Of a stretch of DNA of 64,000 nucleotides, positions 19,629-26,617 are shown one piece after another. A program made the translations under genes and the position numbers. Position 1 is the stretch's first letter. Each line of letters opens with the position of its first letter. Under the pieces are notes generated by a model. That model saw nothing but the letters and a program-made list of their open reading frames with translations. It had not been told where the DNA came from and made no database searches. This DNA is from Castellaniella ginsengisoli (GTDB taxonomy: Bacteria > Pseudomonadota > Gammaproteobacteria > Burkholderiales > Burkholderiaceae_B), in the NCBI RefSeq assembly GCF_039523235.1, contig NZ_BAAAEX010000003.1; one strand, written 5' to 3'.

Positions 19629-19664
19629 TTTATCCGGCTTTCAAGCTTTATCCGGCTTTCAGGC
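19629..19664. repeat. 18-bp tandem duplication across the VOC stop codon
   Basis: Two adjacent copies of TTTATCCGGCTTTCAAGC, 17 of 18 bases identical, lie in the leader of the beta-lactamase gene. The right-hand copy contains the stop codon of the VOC gene. Confidence 0.8.
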
Positions 19665-20081
19665 CGCCTTCCGGCCAACCAGGATCTCATTGAACTCCAG
19701 CACGTTCAGATCGGGGTCCCGGATGAAGCAGACATTGCGGCGCCCGTGGCCCATCATGACCGGCCCCTCGCTGATCCTGATGTTTTCGTTCGCCAGCCAT
19801 GCCACCAGTTCGTCCATGCTGTCGACGATGAAGGCGGCATGCGTATAGCCGGGGCGCTTGATCGGGGCGTCGAGGAGCACATTGCCTTCCCGGGCCGGCT
19901 CGCCGTTGTAGATCAGATGGATCCGCAAGCCAGTGGGATGTATGAGGCCGCACGCCCTGGCCTGCGGAGCGAACTCCCCGGGAGCCCGGGTGAATCCCAG
20001 TTTTGCGTAGAAGGCTTCCGCCCTGGCGAGGTCGGTGACACGGATGCCGATATGGTCGAGACGCAGCGTATCGAAGCGCAT
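19659..20081 (-). CDS. VOC-family protein (glyoxalase/dioxygenase fold)
   Basis: The 140-residue protein has a vicinal oxygen chelate fold: LRLDHIGIRVTDLARAEAFYAKLGF at the N-terminus, YTHAAFIVDSMDELVAWL in the middle, and the terminal RNVCFIRDPDLNVLEFNE strand carrying the usual metal-ligand glutamate. The start at 20081 has AGGAG upstream. It follows the GST gene by 52 bases. The substrate is unknown. A GST beside a VOC protein suggests glutathione-linked detoxification, but that is inference from context. Confidence 0.85.
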   Translation of the reverse strand: MRFDTLRLDHIGIRVTDLARAEAFYAKLGFTRAPGEFAPQARACGLIHPTGLRIHLIYNGEPAREGNVLLDAPIKRPGYTHAAFIVDSMDELVAWLANENIRISEGPVMMGHGRRNVCFIRDPDLNVLEFNEILVGRKAA

Positions 20082-20133
20082 GTTGAAACTCCTGCTTGAA
20101 TCGGATGAAAAGCGATGGGCGGCACACGCCGGC

Positions 20134-20748
20134 TCAGGCGTCGAGCCCGGCCCGGACCCGCTGAAACGGAAAGAAGCCCGGCAGGTTCTCGACCCGGCGC
20201 AACCAAGCCTGAACCCGTGGATAGCCGGACAGATCCACGTTGCCCTCGGGCGCCCGCGCGGTGTAGCTATAGAGCGCCACGTCCGCAATGCTGGGCGCCT
20301 GCGTCCCGGCGATCCAGCGTTGATCTTCCAGGGTCTGTTCCATGACGACGAGCGTGGCGTGCGCACGTCCAATGACCTCATCGGCATCGAAGGGGGCGCC
20401 GAACACGGCGACGAGCCGGGCGGCGCAGGCACCGTAGGCGATCTTGCCGGCGGCGACCGACAGCCACCGCTGTATTCTCGCCTCGACGACCGGGTCGTCG
20501 GGCAACCAATGGGACGGCCCCGCTTTTCTCGCCGCATAGACGAGGATGGCGAGCGAATCCGGAATGATGATGCCGTCGTCGTCGAGCACCGGCACTTCGC
20601 CAAAGGCGTTCAACGCCAGGAACTCGGGCCGCCGGTGCTCGCCCGCCGACAGATCGACTTCGATCCGTTCGTGGGCAATGCCGGCGAGCGACAGAAAAAG
20701 AGCGGCGCGGTGCGCGTGTCCCGATGGGGCGTAGTAGTAGAGCTTCAT
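20134..20748 (-). CDS. Glutathione S-transferase family protein
   Basis: The 204 residues contain the thioredoxin-like N-terminal domain (MKLYYYAPSGHAHRAALFL, VPVLDDDGIIIPDSLAILVYAAR, with the cis-proline VP and the SLAI glutathione-binding turn) and an all-helical C-terminal domain (AGTQAPSIADVALYSYT). The ATG at 20748 follows AGAGGA. It is the first gene of a minus-strand group with the VOC protein and perhaps the beta-lactamase, divergent from a LysR regulator. The exact substrate is unknown. Confidence 0.92.
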   Translation of the reverse strand: MKLYYYAPSGHAHRAALFLSLAGIAHERIEVDLSAGEHRRPEFLALNAFGEVPVLDDDGIIIPDSLAILVYAARKAGPSHWLPDDPVVEARIQRWLSVAAGKIAYGACAARLVAVFGAPFDADEVIGRAHATLVVMEQTLEDQRWIAGTQAPSIADVALYSYTARAPEGNVDLSGYPRVQAWLRRVENLPGFFPFQRVRAGLDA

Positions 20749-20871
20749 GGCAGTGGTCCTCTTTTGAATCAAGGCTTCATGATGCCTACTATCAAATAAT
20801 GAGAGAATCCACTGAATCCGCATTTCATTATTGCGGTTTCAGACGATAATCCATAAGTGGGACCGGCGCCG

Positions 20872-21759
20872 ATGGACAAATTACGAACGCTCAAGACTTT
20901 CATACACGTCGCCGATCACGCCAGCTTCGCCGAGGCGGGGCGGCGGCTGAACCTGTCGCCAACCGCAGTGTCGCGTGCGATTGCGGCGCTGGAGGCCGAG
21001 CTGGGCGTTCAATTGTTGAGGCGCACCACGCGCAGCGTGCGCCTGACCGACGAGGGCGCCGCCTTTCTGGCGCGCTGCCGGGCGGGGATTGCCGAGATCG
21101 AGGGCGCGTTCGACACGGCCCGCAGCGGCCTGTCGATGCCGCGCGGCACACTGACGGTGACCGCGCCGGTCCTGTTCGGCCAGCAACATGTATTGCCGAT
21201 CATGGTTGAATTACTGCAGCGGCATCCCGACCTCCAGATCAAGCTGCTGTTGCTGGACCGTGTCGTGCATCTGGCGGAAGAAGGCATCGACGTCGCCGTG
21301 CGCATCGCCCCTCTGCCGGACAGCTCGCTTCACATGCTGCGCCTGGGCGAGGTGCAGCGTGTGTTCAGCGCAAGCCCGGCCTACCTGGCCGCGCATGGCA
21401 GGCCGGCGTCGCTGGCCGATCTGCGCGAGCACGACGTAATCTGGATCGAAGATGAAGCCGGCCCCCATCGCGGATGGGGCCTGGACACCGTCAGGCGCTC
21501 CGGCCGCCCCGCACGCCTGACGGTCAACAACATGCGGGCGGCGGTATCCGCTGCAGTCGCCGGGCTCGGCGTCGTGCGGACGCTTTCCTATCAAATCGCC
21601 GACGAAGTCGCGGCGGGACGGCTCGAACGCCTCCTGGCCGACGAAGCCTCTCCCGCCTTGCCCATTTCGCTGCTGTTCCAAAGCGGCCGCAAGGATCACC
21701 CGAACGTCCGGGCGTTCGTCAACGCCGCAAAACACCACCTGCAAGGGGCATCGCTTTAG
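20872..21759 (+). CDS. LysR-family transcriptional regulator
   Basis: The 295-residue product has the N-terminal winged helix (MDKLRTLKTFIHVADHASFAEAGRRLNLSP) and a periplasmic-binding-like effector domain. It belongs to the subgroup recognised by the LRRTTRSVRLTDEGAAFL segment. A GTG at 20857 could add five residues. It is divergent from the GST-VOC-bla group with 123 bases between starts, so it most likely regulates those genes and itself. Confidence 0.9.
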   Translation: MDKLRTLKTFIHVADHASFAEAGRRLNLSPTAVSRAIAALEAELGVQLLRRTTRSVRLTDEGAAFLARCRAGIAEIEGAFDTARSGLSMPRGTLTVTAPVLFGQQHVLPIMVELLQRHPDLQIKLLLLDRVVHLAEEGIDVAVRIAPLPDSSLHMLRLGEVQRVFSASPAYLAAHGRPASLADLREHDVIWIEDEAGPHRGWGLDTVRRSGRPARLTVNNMRAAVSAAVAGLGVVRTLSYQIADEVAAGRLERLLADEASPALPISLLFQSGRKDHPNVRAFVNAAKHHLQGASL

Positions 21760-21911
21760 CCAGTCAATCGTGCCCCCCGGCACCGCCCGCCGGATGGCGG
21801 CCGCGCGTGCCCGCCACGGCAGGCGCACCGCGGCCGTATAAAATCCTGTTTCACCGGCCCGGAAGGCCCCGCCAGCCGTTCTTTCAATTGAACGATGAGG
21901 AAACACGCGCC

Positions 21912-22535
21912 ATGGATCTGTTCTCTGCCCTGCTGATCGCCCTCGTGGCGGGATGGGCCTTGCGCATGCACGACCAGCGCACGCGCATTGCCTTGCTGGG
22001 GCGTCATTTGAAAGGACTGCAGATCGAACGTCTCATGGAAACCCTGACGCAGGGCTATACCCGCGCCATTCACGAAGCATCCGAGGCACGCCAGATCCAG
22101 GTGCTGGAATCTTTCGCGCAGGCCGAACATACGGTGGCCGCGCAGGCGCAATCGCTGGCCGACGCCCTGCAGCGGGAAAGCATGCAGGCCACCCGCATGA
22201 GTACGCTGCCGGTTCACATCCCCTATGCCGAGCGCTTTCTTCCGGTGCCGACCCGGGATTTCCGCGCACTGCTGCGCATCCACGCGGACGGCCTGCGCCG
22301 CACGGCGGACAACGAAGAAGGCTGGGATGCAAAGACCCGCGCCTACCACCTGTCGGCCGAACTGTATCTGTTGCAGCACAGTTGCCACTGGTTCTGCAAA
22401 TCGCGTTCCGTGGCCGATGCCCGGCTGATGCTGCGGCACCAGGTCACCCATCAGAAAGTGCTGGACTCGGTGTCCGGCGCAACCCGCGCGGCGTACCGGC
22501 AATGGCTGCAGGGCACTGACCGGGAAACCCCTTAG
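21912..22535 (+). CDS. Hypothetical protein with an N-terminal membrane anchor
   Basis: I do not recognise this 207-residue protein. It opens with one hydrophobic segment (MDLFSALLIALVAGWALRM). A basic, helical stretch follows (HLKGLQIERLMETLTQGYTRAI) with coiled-coil character to about residue 95. The C-terminal half (DFRALLRIHADGLRRTADNEEGWD to the end) is mixed and contains HSCHWFC. It resembles inner-membrane proteins of unknown function. GAGGAAAC lies upstream of the ATG. It converges with the ABC ATPase gene, overlapping it by four bases. Confidence 0.7.
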   Translation: MDLFSALLIALVAGWALRMHDQRTRIALLGRHLKGLQIERLMETLTQGYTRAIHEASEARQIQVLESFAQAEHTVAAQAQSLADALQRESMQATRMSTLPVHIPYAERFLPVPTRDFRALLRIHADGLRRTADNEEGWDAKTRAYHLSAELYLLQHSCHWFCKSRSVADARLMLRHQVTHQKVLDSVSGATRAAYRQWLQGTDRETP

Positions 22536-23146
22536 CGCAAGGCCGCCACCTCGACCACCTTCGCTTCGCAGGCTCGCACCAACTCGGCGTCGTGGCTGGC
22601 GAACAGCACGACGCGATCCCGCGACCAGCGCTTGAACTGTTCGGCCAGCACGGCGAGCGCCTGCTTGTCCAACCCATTGCCGGGACCGTCCGCGACGATG
22701 ACGGCGGGATCGCCCAAGGCAGCGGCCGCCAGAAAGACCTTGCGGCGCGTGCCCGTGGACATCTGCTCGAAGCGCTTGTCCAGATGCGGCTCCAGCCCCA
22801 GCCGCCGGGCCAGATCAAGCACGGTGTCATCCAGGGCGGCCTGTTTTTCCGCCGCGATCAGTTCGAGCTGCTCGCGCCCAGTCCGTTCGGGAAACACCAG
22901 ACAGTCGTCGGGCACATGGGCCAGGCGCGCCTTGGCCTGCGCCGGCGCATGAGTCATCGAATGCCCATCGATCCAGACTTCTCCTGTGTCCGGTGCGAGG
23001 ACGCCCGCAACAATGTCCAGCAAGGTGGATTTGCCGGTGTTGTCTTCTTCGCACAACGCCACGCATCCGGGAGAAAACGTCTGAGTGAGCCCCTGGAAGA
23101 CGAGATGGTCGCCGTAGCGCTTGCCGAGATTGTCGATGCGTAGCAT
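22532..23146 (-). CDS. ABC transporter ATPase-like protein with degenerate nucleotide site
   Basis: The 204-residue protein has the ABC ATPase fold: LRIDNLGKRYGDHLVFQGL, a Walker A region, a Q-loop area, the signature region MSTGTRRKV, and an H-loop FASHD. Key residues deviate. Walker A reads EEDNTGKST, lacking its first glycine, and after Walker B (VIVADGPGNGLD) the catalytic glutamate is glycine. No permease gene is adjacent. It is divergent from the znuA-like gene, but the motif losses argue against it being ZnuC. It may be a regulatory or decaying ATPase. Confidence 0.8.
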   Translation of the reverse strand: MLRIDNLGKRYGDHLVFQGLTQTFSPGCVALCEEDNTGKSTLLDIVAGVLAPDTGEVWIDGHSMTHAPAQAKARLAHVPDDCLVFPERTGREQLELIAAEKQAALDDTVLDLARRLGLEPHLDKRFEQMSTGTRRKVFLAAAALGDPAVIVADGPGNGLDKQALAVLAEQFKRWSRDRVVLFASHDAELVRACEAKVVEVAALR

Positions 23147-23230
23147 GCCGGCAGTGTACGCAGGAATGCGGTGCCCATCAAAGCCCTCGCGCTTGCGCGC
23201 CCGTGCCAGCCTGCGCCAAACGAGATTGTT

Positions 23231-23242
23231 ATGTTATAACAT
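23231..23242. promoter_or_regulatory. Candidate Zur operator
   Basis: The perfect palindrome ATGTTATAACAT lies 31 bases before the GTG of the znuA-like gene. It resembles the core of known Zur boxes. Its place ahead of a zinc-uptake gene supports the call. Confidence 0.65.
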
Positions 23243-23273
23243 CACGGATATTTCACCTCAAAAAGAGAACCCC

Positions 23274-24317
23274 GTGTCCCAATCGAAAAAACTGGCCGCC
23301 CTGGCGGGCGCCGCACTATTCGCCCTGGCGGGCGCCCAACCGGCCAGCGCCCAGGCGCTTCGCGTCGTCGCCACGTTTTCGATCATCGGCGATCTGGCCC
23401 GCCAGGTCGGCGGCGACCGGATTGCATTGACCACGCTCGTCGGCCCGGACAGCGACGCGCACACCTATGAACCCCGGCCGGCGGACTTGAAGGCCATCGG
23501 CACGGCCGATGTGATTTTGGCCAATGGCCTGGATATGGAAGGATTCCTGCCGGGCCTGATCCAGGCCGGCGGCGCCAAGGCCCCGATCACGGCGCTGACC
23601 GACGGCGTCGAACTGCGGCTCAACCAGGGCGGCAGCGAAAGCCCCGCTCATGCGCACGAGGCGCATGACCACGACACGCACGACCACGAAGCACACCACC
23701 ACGCGGGACAGGACCCCGCGCACGAGGCCGATCCCGGCCACGCCGCCGACAGCCATGATCGCGCGCATGCGCACCACGCTCATGGCAAGTACGATCCTCA
23801 CGCCTGGCAGACCGTGCCCAATGCCCGGATCTACGTCGGCAACATCGCCAAGGCGTTTTGCGCCGCCGACCGGCAGGGCTGCCCGGCCTACGAGGCCCAT
23901 GCCCGGGCGTACGATGAAAAACTGCGCGCCTTGCAAACACAGATCGCAGAGAACTTCGCCAGGATTCCCGCCGATCGGCGCACGATCATCACGCCCCACG
24001 ACGCCTTCGGCTATTTCGCCCGGGAATACGGGTTCAAGTTCGAGGCGCCGCAAGGCATGAGCACCGATTCCCAGGCCTCGGCCGCGGGGCTCGCCACACT
24101 CGTCAAGCAAGTCAGGGACGAGAAGGCCGCCGCGCTCTTCCTGGAAAACATCAGCAACCCGCGCCTGGTCGAGCAGATCTCCAGCGAAACGGGCTTGAAA
24201 GTGGGCGGCAAGCTGTATTCCGACGCGCTCTCAAGCGCGGACGGCCCCGCCTCCACCTACATCGACATGATGAGGCACAATGCCGCTACCATCACGGACG
24301 CCATCCTGGCCCGTTAG
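23274..24317 (+). CDS. znuA: Zinc ABC transporter substrate-binding protein ZnuA-like
   Basis: This is a cluster A-I (zinc/manganese) binding protein exported to the periplasm. The GTG at 23274 gives a signal peptide ending QPASAQA and a 347-residue protein. Metal ligands expected of the family are visible: the DAHTYEPRPAD histidine, a His/Asp-rich loop around residues 122-182 (AHEAHDHDTHDHEAHHH), the KYDPHAW histidine, and ITPHDAFGYF. The long histidine loop is typical of ZnuA. No znuB or znuC follows; instead come DUF1007 and NicO genes. Zur control is likely from the upstream palindrome. Confidence 0.9.
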   Translation: MSQSKKLAALAGAALFALAGAQPASAQALRVVATFSIIGDLARQVGGDRIALTTLVGPDSDAHTYEPRPADLKAIGTADVILANGLDMEGFLPGLIQAGGAKAPITALTDGVELRLNQGGSESPAHAHEAHDHDTHDHEAHHHAGQDPAHEADPGHAADSHDRAHAHHAHGKYDPHAWQTVPNARIYVGNIAKAFCAADRQGCPAYEAHARAYDEKLRALQTQIAENFARIPADRRTIITPHDAFGYFAREYGFKFEAPQGMSTDSQASAAGLATLVKQVRDEKAAALFLENISNPRLVEQISSETGLKVGGKLYSDALSSADGPASTYIDMMRHNAATITDAILAR

Positions 24318-24343
24318 CCAAGCGGCGCATCCCGCCGAGACAC

Positions 24344-25024
24344 ATGACAGCACATCCCGTATCGGCACGGCCCGGCATCGGCCGTCGGATCCGGTGCCTG
24401 GCCGGCCTGCTGGCAGCGGCCTTCCTCGCGCTGCGGCCCCTGGCCGGACAGGCCCATCCCCACGCATGGATCGACGTGCGCAGCACCGCGGTCTTCTCGC
24501 CCCAAGGCATGCTCATCGCGCTCAAGGAGCAATGGCTGTTCGATGAGCTGTACAGCGCGGCCGTCATGGAGGGCCTGGCCAGCGAAAGCCCTTCGGGGCG
24601 CGCCACGGCGCAGGCGTTCGCCGCCATGGCCATGGAAAACCTGGAGGCCTACGATTACTTCACGAAGATCACGGTCGATGGACATGCGGCGCGCCTTGGG
24701 AAGGCTGCCGCATTCGAGGGGGCGATGATAGGCCACCAGCTCCTGCTGTCGTTCACGGCGCCCCTGGCCGAGCCGGTGGACCCGGTCAGCCGCCAGGTGA
24801 CCTACGCCATCTATGACCCCAGCTATTACATCCAGATGATGCATCGTCCGGAACAAGCCCCGGCGATCGAAGGCAAGGCCCGGCGGCCCTGCCGCCCGCA
24901 GCTTGTGCCGCCGAATCCGACGCCCGAAGACATCGCCCGGGCCTATGCCCTGGATCGCACCGAGCAGGCCGACGACGACCTGGGCGATCTGTTCGCTGAA
25001 AAGGTCGCGCTCCAATGCCCATGA
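24344..25024 (+). CDS. DUF1007 family exported protein
   Basis: The 226 residues begin with a signal or anchor segment (RCLAGLLAAAFLALRPLAGQAH) followed by HPHAWIDVRS, the DUF1007 hallmark with potential metal-binding histidines. Typical family segments follow: LKEQWLFDELYSA and YDPSYYIQMM. The function is not established; these proteins usually sit next to NicO/RcnA-like metal transporters, as here. The gene starts 26 bases after the znuA-like gene and overlaps the NicO gene by ten bases, so all three form an operon. Confidence 0.88.
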   Translation: MTAHPVSARPGIGRRIRCLAGLLAAAFLALRPLAGQAHPHAWIDVRSTAVFSPQGMLIALKEQWLFDELYSAAVMEGLASESPSGRATAQAFAAMAMENLEAYDYFTKITVDGHAARLGKAAAFEGAMIGHQLLLSFTAPLAEPVDPVSRQVTYAIYDPSYYIQMMHRPEQAPAIEGKARRPCRPQLVPPNPTPEDIARAYALDRTEQADDDLGDLFAEKVALQCP

Positions 25025-26001
25025 AGCGCATCCGTCCGGCCGCCGTCCTGGCGGCCGCCGGCGTTCTGGCGACGCTGGCGTTCATGATCTGGGCGCTCAT
25101 CGACGAGCCGGTCTGGTGGCGCCGGACCCTGGCCTGGACCATGGCCCTGCAGGCCGATCTGCACCGGCAATTGGCGCAGGCGATGCGGCTGGTCGGCCAG
25201 GAAGGCTGGCCGGCGGCCGTGCCGCTGATCGGCTTGAGCCTGCTGTATGGCGTTTTCCACGCGGCGGGGCCGGGCCACGGCAAGGCCGTGATGACCGCCT
25301 ACCTGGGCACCCGCCGGGTGCGCTGGCCGCAAGGCGTGCGGCTGGCCGTCCTGGCCTCGCTGATCCAGGGCGCGACCGCCGTGCTGCTGGTCGAGATCGC
25401 GGCCAGCCTCCTGGACCACTCCCTGCGCGGCACACAGCGCGTCGGCGCGCAACTGGAAAACCTCAGCTTTGCGCTGATCGCCCTTCTGGGCGCCATTCTG
25501 CTCATGAAAGGCGCGGCGACGCTCTATCGGCGGCATCGGCGGCGGCCCGAAACCCCGCCGGGGGCCCTCTTCACCCAGGGCGCCGGCATGCGCGCCTATT
25601 GCGCAGACTGCGATGCACTGCACGAACTGGCCGGCGCCCATGCCGGCGGATCGGGCGGATGGCGCACCGGATTGCCCGTGGCGCTGGCCATCGGGATCCG
25701 GCCCTGCACGGGCGCCCTCCTCGTCTTGCTGGCCGCTTACGCCATGAACCTGCGCTGGGCTGGAATTGCGGCGGTCATGGCCATGTCCGCCGGAACGGCC
25801 GCCACGGTCAGCGCGCTGGCGCTCGGCGCAGTCTCCCTGCGCGGCGGCCTGCTGGGCATGCTGGCCCGGGGCCCCCGCCCATCCCACCATGCGCACGTCA
25901 TTCTCGACATCCTGGGCGTGGTGGGCGGGCTGTGCATCTTCCTCATGGGCATCGGATTGCTGCGGCAGGGGCTGCGGATACCCGCCCATCCTTTGCTGTA
26001 G
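25015..26001 (+). CDS. NicO/RcnA-like nickel/cobalt transporter family protein
   Basis: The 328-residue membrane protein has about six to seven hydrophobic segments. It carries the NicO-family signature GVFHAAGPGHGKAVMTAYL near residue 85 (the HxxGPGHGK motif) and GIRPCTGALLVL near 225. Proteins of this family export or import Ni/Co. Paired with DUF1007 and a Zur-like operator, zinc or general metal transport is equally plausible. Its start overlaps the DUF1007 gene. Confidence 0.88.
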   Translation: MPMKRIRPAAVLAAAGVLATLAFMIWALIDEPVWWRRTLAWTMALQADLHRQLAQAMRLVGQEGWPAAVPLIGLSLLYGVFHAAGPGHGKAVMTAYLGTRRVRWPQGVRLAVLASLIQGATAVLLVEIAASLLDHSLRGTQRVGAQLENLSFALIALLGAILLMKGAATLYRRHRRRPETPPGALFTQGAGMRAYCADCDALHELAGAHAGGSGGWRTGLPVALAIGIRPCTGALLVLLAAYAMNLRWAGIAAVMAMSAGTAATVSALALGAVSLRGGLLGMLARGPRPSHHAHVILDILGVVGGLCIFLMGIGLLRQGLRIPAHPLL

Positions 26002-26258
26002 CCCGCTCGCCCTGCCCGCAACGCCAGCCTGCGCCTGCTGCCGGGTCTGGACGCCGGTTACATCAACCCTGCAAGGGTCGCTCCTTGAGTGCCATTTTGT
26101 CAGCAGGGCCTACCGTCGCGTCCGCCCCGCGCGGCGCAATGGCAGAAGGAGTACGGGGGACCGTGCCCCGGCCGCGCCGGCTTCGCTGTCGGATCCGCTT
26201 ACATCGGCCGCCCCAGCCTCTGATACGGTGTTCATGAGTCTTTTTCCAGGAGGAACTC

Positions 26259-26480
26259 ATGTCCAAGACGATCCTTGCATTCCTTGCCATCCTCGCCAGC
26301 GGCAGCATCCTGGCCGCCTGCTCGTCTCCTTCGACCGTCACCACCCGGGATGGGCAGACCGACTACACGGCCGACGCGCCGGACACCGACACGGACGACG
26401 GCTTCGTGATCTACGAGAAAGGCGGCCGCGAGGTCAAGGTCAACAAATCGGAAGTGAAACAGATCGAGGAAGTCGACTGA
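26259..26480 (+). CDS. YgdI/YgdR-family small lipoprotein
   Basis: The 73-residue lipoprotein has a signal peptide ending SILAAC with lipidated Cys21, then the short DUF903 domain (TRDGQTDYTADAPDTD, FVIYEKGGREVKVNKSEVKQIEEV). It is predicted to be an SH3-like beta fold at the envelope. AGGAGG lies upstream of the ATG. The role of the family is unknown. It appears monocistronic; the 257 bases before it hold no gene. Confidence 0.9.
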   Translation: MSKTILAFLAILASGSILAACSSPSTVTTRDGQTDYTADAPDTDTDDGFVIYEKGGREVKVNKSEVKQIEEVD

Positions 26481-26617
26481 CCTCTGGACGCACCGACCGG
26501 CTGGCCGGCGATCAGGGTAAGTCCTGATCGGAATTCGTTGGTGTACGGATTAAATTAGTTGGCATACTGACTATTCAGATATCCATCTTACAATCCCGCA
26601 CCTTCGGAGTTTCGACC

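Noticed and set aside
17188..21759. An intact integrative element at tRNA-Gly
   Set aside because: No integrase, no relaxase and no repeated tRNA end could be found; kept only as a possible remnant.
22532..23146. The ABC ATPase as ZnuC partner of the znuA-like gene
   Set aside because: It is divergent from znuA, lies outside the candidate operon, and lacks key catalytic residues; no permease is present.
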